Notes: generated by a model not told the origin, from the letters alone. Shown: positions 40,376 to 49,000, counted from the stretch's first letter. The stretch is DNA of 64,000 nt from Neobacillus sp. PS3-40 (GCF_030915485.1 NZ_CP133266.1:930001-994000), one strand, 5' to 3'. Numbers and translations are program-made.

Positions 40376-41575
40376 CTACCTCATCATCATGGTTAAATTT
40401 CCTGCCGCAACAATCACTGTTATGCTTAAAAAGAACATAAGTGATACAATACCTAATGCCGCAAAGACATAGATGATACTCTTTGAAATAATATCCAGGC
40501 ATGCTATTATTGGTCCGCCACCCAATGGTTGTAAAATAGCTGCTGCAAACTTATATATAAAGGCAATCATTAATATTTTAATAGCTGGAAAGGCCACGAT
40601 AATTAGTAGAATGGCAACACCTGCGATTCCAACTGAATTTTTCAATAGAACTGATGCGCTGACAACAGTATCTGTGGCATCTGTAAATACCCTACCTATC
40701 ACTGGGATAAAGTTACCCGTAATAAATTTTGCGGTTTTGATCGTCACTCCGTCCGTTATAGCAGATGAAGCTCCCTGAACGGAAATAACACCCAGAAAAA
40801 TCGTTAAGAAAAGGCCCATAAGCCCGATACTCCAATTTCTAAGCAATTGGGCCAACTGGGTAACTTTATAATTCTCAGACATAGTGCTGACAATGCTTAA
40901 TAATGCTGCTAAGAAAAGAAGCGGTAACACCACATATTGAATAAGTAAGCCGCTCGTATTCATTAAAAATAAGATGACAGGATGAAAAAAGGCCGCCGAC
41001 ACAATCCCCCCAGAAGCTGCAACTAGTGCAAGCAATAGTGGGACAAGAGCAAGAACAAACGATATCATTGATCCGATCGCTTCATTCGTATAATTAATAG
41101 CAATATGAAAACTATTTAGTGCCAAAATTACTAGAACCATAAATACAATCGAATAGGCAATCTTGCTTATGGAGCTCTTTTCAAATGCATTTTGCATTGA
41201 TTGAAGAAACATGCTGAAAACAGTCAGCATAATTAACGTACCGAGAAGTTTGCCATTTGCTACAAATTCTTGAAAGGCAAATTTAAAAATTCCCTGACCC
41301 CATTCTTTAAGAGAGAATTTCTTCTCACTTTTAATAAAATCATACAGACTTCCTTTTTGACTCTCTGGAAGATACCCTCCATATTTACTAGAAATATTTT
41401 CCCAATATTGTTTTAACTCCGTTAAATTCATTGTTTTTAGCTGGGAATCTACCAATTCCTGTGGAGAAAGAGGTGTAGAAGTTTCCTTCGTATTTTGAGA
41501 AGCTTGGACACTTGGAATACTAAAAAAAAGGAAAATGAGAATAATAATAGGAACAAATCGCAACCTTTGCTTCAT
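40376..41575 (-). CDS. spoIIIAE: Stage III sporulation protein AE
   Basis: 399 residues: signal peptide (1-25), extracytoplasmic helical part, then about seven to eight membrane segments. Polytopic channel component of the SpoIIIA complex. Length matches the family. Confidence 0.93.
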   Translation of the reverse strand: MKQRLRFVPIIILIFLFFSIPSVQASQNTKETSTPLSPQELVDSQLKTMNLTELKQYWENISSKYGGYLPESQKGSLYDFIKSEKKFSLKEWGQGIFKFAFQEFVANGKLLGTLIMLTVFSMFLQSMQNAFEKSSISKIAYSIVFMVLVILALNSFHIAINYTNEAIGSMISFVLALVPLLLALVAASGGIVSAAFFHPVILFLMNTSGLLIQYVVLPLLFLAALLSIVSTMSENYKVTQLAQLLRNWSIGLMGLFLTIFLGVISVQGASSAITDGVTIKTAKFITGNFIPVIGRVFTDATDTVVSASVLLKNSVGIAGVAILLIIVAFPAIKILMIAFIYKFAAAILQPLGGGPIIACLDIISKSIIYVFAALGIVSLMFFLSITVIVAAGNLTMMMR

Positions 41576-41612
41576 GCTTTCACCTCGATTTATCAGTAGA
41601 AAATAGCTGGAA

Positions 41613-42002
41613 TTAACTAGGGATTAATTTAATAATGGTTTCAATCATAACAGTTAGAATCGGAATCGCCATTGCGAGGATAATGATTTTCCCAGCCAGC
41701 TCAATCTTTGATGAAATAGCTCCCTGCCCCGCATCCTTCGTTATTTGTGCAGCAAATTCAGCGATGTAGGCAATTCCGATAATTTTTAGAATGGTTTCAA
41801 CATACACCATATTGACTTTTGCATTGACTGCTAACTTTTCAAGCATAGTAATAATTTCATAAATCTTATCAACTAGAAAAAGAAAGATAGTACAACCAAC
41901 AAATATTACAAGCAAAAATGCAAAATTGGGTTTCTGTTCCTTCAGAATTAATGCCAGGAAGGTTGCAACTAGGGCTAGTCCAACTATTTTAACGATTTCA
42001 AT
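41613..42002 (-). CDS. spoIIIAD: Stage III sporulation protein AD, predicted ATT start
   Basis: 129 residues if translation starts at the ATT codon at 42002-42000. Frame upstream encodes the conserved start (EIVKIVGLALVATFLALILK, EQKPNFAF), but has no ATG, GTG or TTG before residue 31. AAAGGGGAG lies 7 nt ahead of that ATT. The first conventional start (TTG at 41915) would lose the first membrane helix. Three to four membrane segments, SpoIIIAC/AD family. Confidence 0.85.
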   Translation of the reverse strand: MEIVKIVGLALVATFLALILKEQKPNFAFLLVIFVGCTIFLFLVDKIYEIITMLEKLAVNAKVNMVYVETILKIIGIAYIAEFAAQITKDAGQGAISSKIELAGKIIILAMAIPILTVMIETIIKLIPS

Positions 42003-42042
42003 GGCAGAGCTCCCCTTTCTATTAAAATAACTATTGAACTAA

Positions 42043-42246
42043 TTATTGAAATAAAAATACTGATTTTATTTTTTGAAAGAGATCATCCACAATGGAGGCA
42101 ACTTGGAACAAAATATAGATGAATCCAAACAATGTTACCCATTGGGCATATTCTTTTTTCCCAACCTGATCAAGAATAGTGTGCAAAAATGCTACAACAA
42201 TTCCGACTCCGGCAATTTTAAAGATTATATCTACTCCCAAGCCCAT
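42043..42246 (-). CDS. spoIIIAC: Stage III sporulation protein AC
   Basis: 67 residues, two membrane helices (GVDIIFKIAGVGIVVAFLH and the WVTLFGFIYILFQVA region). Small channel component related to the N-terminal half of SpoIIIAD. Confidence 0.93.
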   Translation of the reverse strand: MGLGVDIIFKIAGVGIVVAFLHTILDQVGKKEYAQWVTLFGFIYILFQVASIVDDLFQKIKSVFLFQ

Positions 42247-42257
42247 TACTTTTCCCC

Positions 42258-42773
42258 CTAAAATAATAAAATGATCAATAATAATCCCGACAAGAACCCT
42301 AAGCTTTTCACCATTTTTTCATAAGTTGCTTGTTTATCAATTGCATCTGCCTCTTCCCTCTCTAAATGTGAAAGGGTAAGCATTATTTGTTTCTGTTGGG
42401 AATAGCGATCATGGCGCCCTAGAGTTTCTCCAAATTGTTTCATGACTTCAAATTCTCCCTGTTTTAGAGCTGTAAGTTTCCAAACTTCCTTTAAACTTGC
42501 TTCCCAGGCATCTTTTACAGTTGTTTCTGAATTGGTTAATTTATCTGCAAAAGTTTCAAACAGCCTTGATAAGGGTTTTGATAGCTGGTCAGATAATCGT
42601 CTAGAAGCCTCATGTAATGGAGTATGTCCATACATAATTTCTGCTTCTAGGGATTGTAGAGCAGATTTTAGCAATCTAAGCTGTTTTGGCCTTTCACTAT
42701 AATGCCTTGAAGCTTCAAACCCAGTCCAAGTGGTTGCAACAATAATGAAAACTGCACCAATCAACTTAATCAA
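42258..42773 (-). CDS. spoIIIAB: Stage III sporulation protein AB
   Basis: 171 residues with one helix at each end (1-17 and 150-170) and a soluble helical domain resembling type II secretion GspF. Placed between spoIIIAA and spoIIIAC; 1 bp after spoIIIAA. Confidence 0.93.
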   Translation of the reverse strand: MIKLIGAVFIIVATTWTGFEASRHYSERPKQLRLLKSALQSLEAEIMYGHTPLHEASRRLSDQLSKPLSRLFETFADKLTNSETTVKDAWEASLKEVWKLTALKQGEFEVMKQFGETLGRHDRYSQQKQIMLTLSHLEREEADAIDKQATYEKMVKSLGFLSGLLLIILLF

Positions 42774-42774
42774 G

Positions 42775-43698
42775 TTACGTCACTCTCACTTTTTGATTCA
42801 ATTCTTTTCCGTTTGCATCCAAGATATGTGTAATTGTCCCAGGCCCTTGTTTTCTACTAAGTACAACAAATCGTTGAAATATTTGTTGATCAAGAATTTG
42901 CTTTAATGAGGGACGCTTTTGTAAATCTTGAAGACTATTTCCATGGGCTGTCATGATGAGCTTAATTCCTGCGTGGATAGCTTCTATGATGGCATCAGCA
43001 TCTTCTTGCCTGCCAATTTCGTCGACAATAAGGACATCAGGGCTCATTGAACGAATCATCATCATCATCCCTTCAGCTTTTGGGCAAGCATCCAATACAT
43101 CTACACGGTGTCCAAAGGTCAATTGGGGAATTCCACTCACACATCCAGCAATTTCAGAACGCTCATCAACAATTCCTACCTTTTTGGCTTGAATGCCAGC
43201 TCCTATGTTTCCAGTCGAAATAATTCTTGCAATATCCCGTAGTAAAGTTGTTTTTCCTGTTTGAGGAGGCCCAATAATCATCGTGTGCAGCAATCCGCCC
43301 TTATAGATAGAGGGCATGATTGATTCCGCGATTCCGATCTTTTCATTTGCAATACGTATATTAAATGATGAAATATCCCGAATGGCTTTTACCCTTCCGT
43401 CCTCAAGGATGACTTTTCCTGCAAGGCCTATTCTATGTCCCCCTGAGACGGTGATATATCCACGTTTTAACTCTTCATCGAGGGTATAAATGGAGAAATG
43501 GCTTATTTTATTCATCAAATGAATCGCATCCTCAGATTGAATAATATAGGATAGGAATTTCGGAACCCCCTTTATCGTAATTTCAATTGGGCGATTAATT
43601 CGGATTCGTATTTCTTCCATTTCTTCTAACTGGAAAGGACGGATTTTGTTAATGATATCCGCTATATTTTTCGGTAAAAAATGCATGAACGATTCCAA
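42775..43698 (-). CDS. spoIIIAA: Stage III sporulation protein AA (ATPase)
   Basis: 307 residues, secretion-type ATPase with Walker A GPPQTGKTTLLRD and Walker B VLIVDEIG. The TTG start at 43698 has AGGAGG 7 nt ahead. It should energise the SpoIIIA channel. First gene of the eight-gene operon; in B. subtilis yqhV and efp lie just upstream, but here the 17-kb island intervenes and yqhV is not seen. Confidence 0.94.
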   Translation of the reverse strand: MESFMHFLPKNIADIINKIRPFQLEEMEEIRIRINRPIEITIKGVPKFLSYIIQSEDAIHLMNKISHFSIYTLDEELKRGYITVSGGHRIGLAGKVILEDGRVKAIRDISSFNIRIANEKIGIAESIMPSIYKGGLLHTMIIGPPQTGKTTLLRDIARIISTGNIGAGIQAKKVGIVDERSEIAGCVSGIPQLTFGHRVDVLDACPKAEGMMMMIRSMSPDVLIVDEIGRQEDADAIIEAIHAGIKLIMTAHGNSLQDLQKRPSLKQILDQQIFQRFVVLSRKQGPGTITHILDANGKELNQKVRVT

Positions 43699-43733
43699 GT
43701 CTCTTCCTCCTTGCGGCTTGTCTCATTATTTAA

Positions 43734-43761
43734 AATGTATGCCTCCCTGTTCACAATATGA
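43734..43761 (-). promoter_or_regulatory. Sigma-E promoter of the spoIIIA operon
   Basis: Minus strand TCATATT, 13 bp, CATACATT matches the sigma-E pattern KMATATT-N13-15-CATACAHT. About 36 bp upstream of the spoIIIAA start. Confidence 0.7.
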
Positions 43762-43897
43762 CTTTCAAATCATTCATTTCTTTCAAACTTTGTATCTAAT
43801 CCATATAAATTCACGTTGGATTTACAATTTGGGAGGAATTTTCTTATTAAAGAAACCGTACCTATAAATTAGGAGTTTTTAGAGAGGGGGAGGAAAC

Positions 43898-44560
43898 ATG
43901 TACTATCGTCAACAAGATAATCATTTATTTACGAAACCATTTTTACTTGAGGTGGTCGGTGATGGAGAGATTACTATTCCACCAAATTTAGCAACTATTA
44001 ATTTAGGAGTGGTGACTGAGGGGAAAGAGTTGATCCAGGCCGAACAGGAAAATGCTATTTCTATCACAAAAATAATCAACTCTCTTTTATCACTTGGGGT
44101 TCCCAAAAAGCTGATTCAAACATTTGATTACCGAATAGAGTCTGAATATGATTTTGACCAAGGAAAACAACTATTTCGAGGATACAAAGTTACACATCTA
44201 TTAAATGTAAAAATTGAAGATTTAAATTTAGTGGGGAAAATTGTAGATACCTCTGTTCAACAGGGGGCAAATTATGTGGCAAATGTTCAATTTACGGTAA
44301 AAAATAAAGAGGCTGTCTATCAACAGGCACTTTCAGCAGCCATCGATAATGCCCTCCACAAAGCACAAACGATAGCAGGTTCTTTAAAGGTGCATCTCTT
44401 CCCAACACCCATACAAGTGACAGAAAGTGTAGGAGAAGGTGCTAGACCCCTTATTAATCAGTCTGTAACATATGTAAAAGGAATAACCTCAACTCAATTC
44501 GAGCCTGGTGAGCTCATAGTAAAGGCAAGGGTAATAGCAAAATTCCATTACAACCCTTAA
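43898..44560 (+). CDS. SIMPL-domain (DUF541) protein
   Basis: 220 residues with the SIMPL/DUF541 pattern: GDGEITIPPNLATINLGVVTE at the start, QTFDYRIESEY, FRGYKVTHLLNVKI and an ITSTQFEPGELIVKARVIAKF end. No signal peptide, unlike many secreted members. Function unknown. GGGGGAGG supports the start. It is divergent to spoIIIAA and borders the island. Confidence 0.85.
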   Translation: MYYRQQDNHLFTKPFLLEVVGDGEITIPPNLATINLGVVTEGKELIQAEQENAISITKIINSLLSLGVPKKLIQTFDYRIESEYDFDQGKQLFRGYKVTHLLNVKIEDLNLVGKIVDTSVQQGANYVANVQFTVKNKEAVYQQALSAAIDNALHKAQTIAGSLKVHLFPTPIQVTESVGEGARPLINQSVTYVKGITSTQFEPGELIVKARVIAKFHYNP

Positions 44561-44700
44561 TGCGAAAGTGCCCTAAAAGCCACGACAAGAGCTGAAGAAG
44601 GCAATAATTATCAATATAAAAAAGCAAACCTTAAAAAAGGCAAGTAGTTCCGATTTTGTGGAGAAACATTTCAAATAGCCTAGAAATTAGCATATTAATT

Positions 44701-44730
44701 AACATACAACTTGGTATGCTGTTTTTTATT
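44701..44730 (+). terminator. Weak terminator-like hairpin after the SIMPL gene
   Basis: ACATAC / GTATG-type stem followed by TGTTTTTTATT. The rest of 44561-44882 shows no convincing gene. Confidence 0.4.
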
Positions 44731-44882
44731 GGTATAACACTATTTTTAGCTTAATTGGATCCAAAATAACATTAAAAATAGCTTACCAGCTTGACAATCA
44801 TCATTGTCATTGTCCGAATTAGGGTGTTATTTTGTTTTTATGCGCTTATGGTAGGCAAACCTTCATGTAACGTTCTTTGAAA

Positions 44883-44955
44883 CTTGTCTGTTGATTTCCG
44901 CTCCAGGTGCTCGCTTTCCGCGGGGCGGGCGGTGAGCCTCCTCGGCGCTTAAGCG
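44883..44955. repeat. Large Bacillaceae palindromic repeat, left half
   Basis: CTTTCCGCGGGGCGGGCGGTG and CCTCCTCGGCGCTTAAGCG are part of a G+C-rich repeat widespread in Bacillaceae. It is cut at the central palindrome by the IS; the other half resumes at 46651. Confidence 0.8.
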
Positions 44956-46650
44956 GAGGCCACTGAAAAAGTCCCATTTTTTTAGGCAGTTGAAAGTTTG
45001 AATTAATCAAACTTTCAACTGCCTATTTGTCTTATAATAATGATATTAAATGTATGTAGGTGATATCTAAATGATTTCCAATCAAGAATCTCTCAATTTC
45101 AGTCCATATTTAGCTATTTTTGATCTCGTAGTTCCAGAGGATAATATGCTTCGCCAAATCAATAAACTAGTTGACTTTTCATTTATTCTTGAAGAATTAA
45201 AAACGAAATATTGTCTTGATAACGGTCGGAATGCAGTGTCACCGATTCGTATGTTCAAATATCTATTGCTTAAATCAATTTATGATTTGTCAGATGTAGA
45301 TGTAGTAGAACGTTCAAAATATGATATGTCGTTTAAATATTTCCTCGATATGGCACCAGAAGATTCCGTAATTGACCCAAGTTCTTTAACAAAATTCCGT
45401 AAACTCCGTCTTCAAGATGTGGGTTTATTAGATATGCTCATTGGAAAGACCGTTGAGATTGCAATTAAAAAGGAAATTATTAAAAATAAAACCATTATTG
45501 TTGATGCTACACATACAAAAGCACGTTATAACCAAAAATCACCGAGAGAATTTTTGCAGGAGAAATCAAAAAATGTGCGAAAAGCCGTTTATCAGTTCGA
45601 TGAATCCATGAAAGAGAAATTCCCATCCAAAACAACTTCTAACGAAGTAACAGATGAATTAAATTATTGCCGTCAAATCATTTCTGTTGTCGAGTCAGAA
45701 CCAAAAATTGCGGCAACCCCAGCTGTAAAGGAAAAATTAAATGTACTAAAAGAAGTAGTGGAAGATTATACAGAACAACTGGCTTTTTCAACAGACCCAG
45801 ACGCACGTGTAGGACATAAAACAGCTGATTCTTCTTTTTTTGGCTACAAAACGCATATTGCAATGAGTGATGAACGAATTATTACAGCTGCAGTTGTGAC
45901 AACAGGTGAAAAAAGTGATGGAAAATATCTGCAGGAATTAATTAAAAAAGCCAAGCAACAGGAATGGAAATTAATACAATTATTGGGGATACTGCCTACT
46001 CTGAGAAAAATAATATTTGTTATACAAAAGAACATCAATTAACACTTGTTTCTAGACTGCATCCACTTATTACATATGGTAGAAGAACAAAAGAAGATGA
46101 ATTTAATTTTAATAAAGATGCAGGGATGTATGTTTGTAAAGCCGGGCATATGGCCATTCGAAAAAAATATGAAGAAAGAAAGAATCAAGATAAAAACCCT
46201 AGAATCAAGTACCTTTTTGATATTAAAAAATGTGCTGTTTGTCCTTTCCGTGAAGGATGTTATAAAGAAGGAGCGAAAAGTAAGTCCTATTCAGTAACCA
46301 TCAAATCAACGGAACATACAGGTCAAGAAGCGTTTCAAAATACGGAAGCTTTTAAAGACCTAGCGAAAACACGCTATAAAATTGAGGCGAAAAATAGTGA
46401 ACTTAAACATAGACACGGGTATGATGTGGCGTCATCTACGGGTCTATTTGGCATGGAAATACAAGGAGCTACAGCGATATTCGCAGTCAATCTCAAGAGG
46501 ATTATAAAGCTCCTCTCTGAGAAAAAATAAGATAGAATATAAAAGTAACCAAGAAAAAAGCAGTTAGTTATCCAAAATTTGGACAACTAGCTGCTTTTTT
46601 TATCCACATCCAATGAGAAAAATAAAAATTCGCCAGTTTTTCAGCAGCCT
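44956..46650 (+). mobile_element. IS1182-type insertion sequence, inactivated
   Basis: About 1695 bp. Ends are imperfect inverted repeats, GAGGCCACTGAAAAAG on the left and GAGGCTGCTGAAAAAC on the right (minus strand). Flanks share CGCTTAAGCG (44946-44955 and 46651-46660), a 9-10 bp duplication. A perfect 18-bp-arm hairpin at 44984-45024 and a terminator-like hairpin at 46557-46602 shield the transposase from outside transcription. Confidence 0.85.
45071..46530 (+). pseudogene. IS1182-family transposase, frameshifted
   Basis: Two overlapping frames (45071-46042 and about 45964-46530) together give a full transposase of roughly 485 residues. The first carries the DDE Asp of IVDATHTKARYN; the second begins with the continuation GMEINTIIGDTAYSEKNN, holding the second Asp, and ends with the Glu of KNSELKHRHG. 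Loss of one G near 45959 (CAGGGAATG to CAGGAATG) explains the shift. The C-terminal part has a Cys cluster CAVCPFREGC. Neither piece alone has all catalytic residues. Confidence 0.88.
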
Positions 46651-46740
46651 CGCTTAAGCGCCTGCGGGGTCTCACCTGTCCCGCTGCTCCCGCAGGAGTC
46701 GAGCACCTTACGCTCCAATCAACAGGGTGTCAAAAGCAAT
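46651..46740. repeat. Large Bacillaceae palindromic repeat, right half
   Basis: CGCTTAAGCGCCTGCGGGGT, CTCACCTGTCCCGCTGCTCC, CGCAGGAGTCGAGCACC and the CAATCAACAGGG tail. Continues the copy interrupted at 44955. Confidence 0.8.
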
Positions 46741-46770
46741 AGTGCGCTTTAACATAGTCAATGTAAAAAA

Positions 46771-46812
46771 GGCGACTTTAAATTCACATTGAATTATAGA
46801 GTCGTCTTTTTT
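46771..46812 (+). terminator. Terminator-like hairpin, plus strand
   Basis: GCGACTTTAAATTCA / TGAATTATAGAGTCGTC stem followed by TTTTTTAA. No plus-strand gene is seen immediately upstream except the IS. Confidence 0.5.
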
Positions 46813-46844
46813 AATACAGTTATATATCCTTATTGAAAAAAAGA

Positions 46845-46862
46845 AAGTTTTTCAGTGACCTC
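46845..46862. mobile_element. Solo IS1182-type end (remnant of a second insertion)
   Basis: Minus strand GAGGTCACTGAAAAACTTT differs from the IS left end by one base over the first 15 positions and is flanked by CGCTTA, like the target of the intact IS. The rest of that element is gone. Confidence 0.55.
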
Positions 46863-46966
46863 GCTTAAAACTTCTGGGCCTCCAACAATGTCATTAAAAT
46901 AGAGGTTTTTTGGAATCAAAGGTGGTCTTTGGTTGTTTTCAGATTTTTCTACTTTATCTACTTGAG

Positions 46967-47100
46967 TTGATTGGAGCGGAGGGCACTTGACTCCTGCGGG
47001 ATTAGAGGGAATGGGAGACCCCACAGGCGGTACGCCGAGGAGGCTCCCATCCCTCCCCGCGGAAAGCAAGTGCCCGGAGTGGAAATCAACGGGCAAAGTT
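46967..47100. repeat. Large Bacillaceae palindromic repeat, second copy
   Basis: TTGATTGGAGCGGAGGGCAC, CCCCACAGGCGGTACGCCGA and CCCCGCGGAAAGCAAGTGCC, then GGAGTGGAAATCAACGGGC. Its downstream flank (47112-47168) repeats the flank of the first copy (46718-46775). The long translations across this copy are not genes. The 967 bp from 46531 to 47497 otherwise holds only repeats and terminators. Confidence 0.8.
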
Positions 47101-47248
47101 ATGGTCTATATACAATCAACAGGGTGTTAAAAGTAATAATGAGCTTTAAAATAGTCAATATAAAAAGGGTAAAAACTTCATTATTTGAGGGAATGGTCGT
47201 TTATCAAGTTCATGAACGACTTAAATTAGTCGAGCTCCATATGAAAAA

Positions 47249-47277
47249 CTGGGCATAGCCCCGGTCATTTTTTTACT
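47249..47277 (+). terminator. Terminator-like hairpin, plus strand
   Basis: ACTGGG / CCCGGT-type stem (one G-U pair) followed by CATTTTTTTAC. Confidence 0.5.
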
Positions 47278-47440
47278 TAGTGAATATCCGCTAGTTTTAC
47301 TCAATGCCATCAACACCAATAAGAAGGACTTTTTAGTTCTCCCCAAATACCAAAAGCATTTTTCCATGTTAAATAATATGCTAATTCAGTTGTAATTTGG
47401 ACAGTTATTTACGTTTTTCTCCACGTTATCGGAACTATTT

Positions 47441-47485
47441 ATAAAAAAGGGAGCAAGCCCTTTTTAATGGGTTTGCTCCTTTTTC
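47441..47485 (-). terminator. Terminator of the ccm operon
   Basis: GGAGCAAACCC / GGGCTTGCTCC stem on the minus strand followed by CTTTTTT. It lies just past the ccmG stop. Confidence 0.85.
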
Positions 47486-47497
47486 TCAGTAATTAAT

Positions 47498-48007
47498 TTA
47501 TTTATCGTGTTTTTTTACCATATTATACAATTGCATTTCGGTAATTGGACCATTATAATGCTCTCTAATTATTCCTTTTTTATCAATAACAAATGTTTCA
47601 GGCTGGCCAGTCGTATTATACATTTTAGTTATTTTAGCATTATAATCGAATAAGTAGGTTGCATTTGAAGGAAATTTTTTAAGAAATTGTTTAACGTTAT
47701 CTTTCGTTTCGCCTTTGTTAAGCATGACTAAATTGTACTTATCTCCATAGTCCTTTTCAAAAGCTTGCAATTCTGGTGCTTCTTCTTTACATGGTTGACA
47801 CCAAGTAGCAAAAACATTGATTACAACCATTTTCCCAGTAAAATCAGAAAGCTTTGTTGTTGACCCATCCAAATTAGGCAACTCAAAATTATAGGCTTTA
47901 TCACCAACATCGGTATGTTTTCCGTGGCTTACAAGGCTGTAAGCAAAAAAAGTAAACATCCCAAACAAGAGAGCCAATATGAGAATCTTTCCACCTCGTT
48001 TGTTCAC
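47498..48007 (-). CDS. ccmG: Thiol-disulfide oxidoreductase, CcmG/ResA type
   Basis: 169 residues from a GTG at 48007 with GGGGGAG ahead. N-terminal signal anchor (about 7-26) and a TlpA/ResA-like thioredoxin fold with active site WCQPC (Cys71, Cys74) and the cis-Pro region TGQPETFVID. Outside the membrane it would reduce apocytochrome Cys residues before heme attachment. Last gene of the ccm operon, after a 30-bp perfect palindrome. Confidence 0.9.
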   Translation of the reverse strand: MNKRGGKILILALLFGMFTFFAYSLVSHGKHTDVGDKAYNFELPNLDGSTTKLSDFTGKMVVINVFATWCQPCKEEAPELQAFEKDYGDKYNLVMLNKGETKDNVKQFLKKFPSNATYLFDYNAKITKMYNTTGQPETFVIDKKGIIREHYNGPITEMQLYNMVKKHDK

Positions 48008-48060
48008 TTTATCTCCCCCTAACATCAGTGAATTTCAGTAAGTAGTCTGATGTTTTATAG

Positions 48061-48090
48061 AATAGGCCTGTTATTTATAACAGGCCTATT
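48061..48090. other. Perfect 30-bp palindrome between ccmD and ccmG
   Basis: Arms AATAGGCCTGTTAT and ATAACAGGCCTATT around TT. No T run follows on the minus strand, so it is more likely an RNA stem that separates ccmG expression or a protein-binding site than a terminator. Confidence 0.5.
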
Positions 48091-48097
48091 CATGGTT

Positions 48098-48223
48098 TTA
48101 TTTTTCGATCTGTTTTAAAAATTCGATTTCCTTTTTAAGATTGTTTTGCCGTTTTCCTAAAAGAAAAAGGTAACCAAAAATAATCAACCAAATAACTGAA
48201 TATGCTCCCCAAACAAATGCCAT
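48098..48223 (-). CDS. ccmD: CcmD-like small membrane protein
   Basis: 41 residues: MAFVWGAYSVIWLIIFGYLF, one membrane helix, then a basic amphipathic tail (LLGKRQNNLKKEIEFLKQIEK region). CcmD proteins are short single-helix partners of CcmC and the CcmABCD heme-release complex, and the position right after ccmC is the standard one. GGAGGAGATT precedes the ATG. Short enough to be easily missed. Confidence 0.85.
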   Translation of the reverse strand: MAFVWGAYSVIWLIIFGYLFLLGKRQNNLKKEIEFLKQIEK

Positions 48224-48235
48224 AATAATCTCCTC

Positions 48236-48997
48236 CTATTTTTCTAATTCTTCTCTTAATTTTTCCTTGTATTGATTTACTTTTATTTTCATATTTTCAA
48301 ATGCTACTCCTCTGTTAAGGAGATACGCATAAAGGATTGTTAAAGCAGCAATTGAGACTAACAAGGCTACTAGCATGTTATCTTCAATCCCGCCACCTTT
48401 TTGCGAAACACCATTTCCAAAAACAATTGGGTGAAATTTGGTTTGCCACCAACGGATTGCAAAGAAAACAATTGGAACATCTGTAAAACCAATAATTCCA
48501 AATACGGCACAAAGTCTTGCACGTTTATCCCATACACCATCCATTTGGCGAATCATGATATACGCCATATAGATAAACCAAAGAATTAAGGTGGTTGTTA
48601 AGCGAGGCTCCCATGCCCACCATGTATTCCAAGCAGATTTTGCCCAGATAGGTCCAGTTGTTAAAACCAAAGTGGTAAAAACTAGACCAATTTCTGCTGA
48701 CACATAGGCATATGTGTCAAAAATTCTTTTTCTTTTAACTAGATATAAAATACTAAAAATAAAAGTTACAAAAAAAGCTAAAAATGCGGTTGATGCAGAA
48801 CCTACATGGAAATAAAAGATTTTTTGCACGATACCCATGGTTTTTTCAATGTGCGCATACATAAATATTAAATAAATGGCGGCCAAAATGGATATGACCG
48901 TTCCTCCAAATAAAATTTTTGGAAGAATTGGGCTCTTTACATCTGTCGACTCTGACACATGAATTGCCGATTTCTCTCGTTCGAGATTCATACTCAT
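48236..48997 (-). CDS. ccmC: Heme-handling protein CcmC
   Basis: 253 residues with six membrane helices. The periplasm-facing Trp-rich motif reads WNTWWAWEPRLTTTL (family WGTWWxWDxRLT), and the two heme-ligand His positions are in YFHVGSAS and KFHPI. CcmC loads heme onto CcmE. It has a 30-residue cytoplasmic N-terminus and a basic C-terminal tail longer than in proteobacteria. Lies 3 bp after ccmB. Confidence 0.92.
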   Translation of the reverse strand: MSMNLEREKSAIHVSESTDVKSPILPKILFGGTVISILAAIYLIFMYAHIEKTMGIVQKIFYFHVGSASTAFLAFFVTFIFSILYLVKRKRIFDTYAYVSAEIGLVFTTLVLTTGPIWAKSAWNTWWAWEPRLTTTLILWFIYMAYIMIRQMDGVWDKRARLCAVFGIIGFTDVPIVFFAIRWWQTKFHPIVFGNGVSQKGGGIEDNMLVALLVSIAALTILYAYLLNRGVAFENMKIKVNQYKEKLREELEK

Positions 48998-49000
48998 TTC

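Noticed and set aside
43699-43897. yqhV between the island and spoIIIAA
   Set aside because: No frame with the YqhV pattern occurs; only the sigma-E promoter and the SIMPL leader are seen.
44564-44650. Short plus-strand frame after the SIMPL gene (ends in a Lys-rich peptide)
   Set aside because: No start or ribosome site; could be a degraded gene tail, but nothing identifies it.
45930-45980. Programmed -1 frameshifting in the transposase
   Set aside because: AAAAAAG is present, but not in the phase needed for a standard slippery heptamer; a lost G explains the break more simply.
46830-47258. Open frames on both strands across 46830-47096 (minus) and 46971-47258 (plus)
   Set aside because: They translate the palindromic repeat and its flank; no family resemblance or ribosome site.
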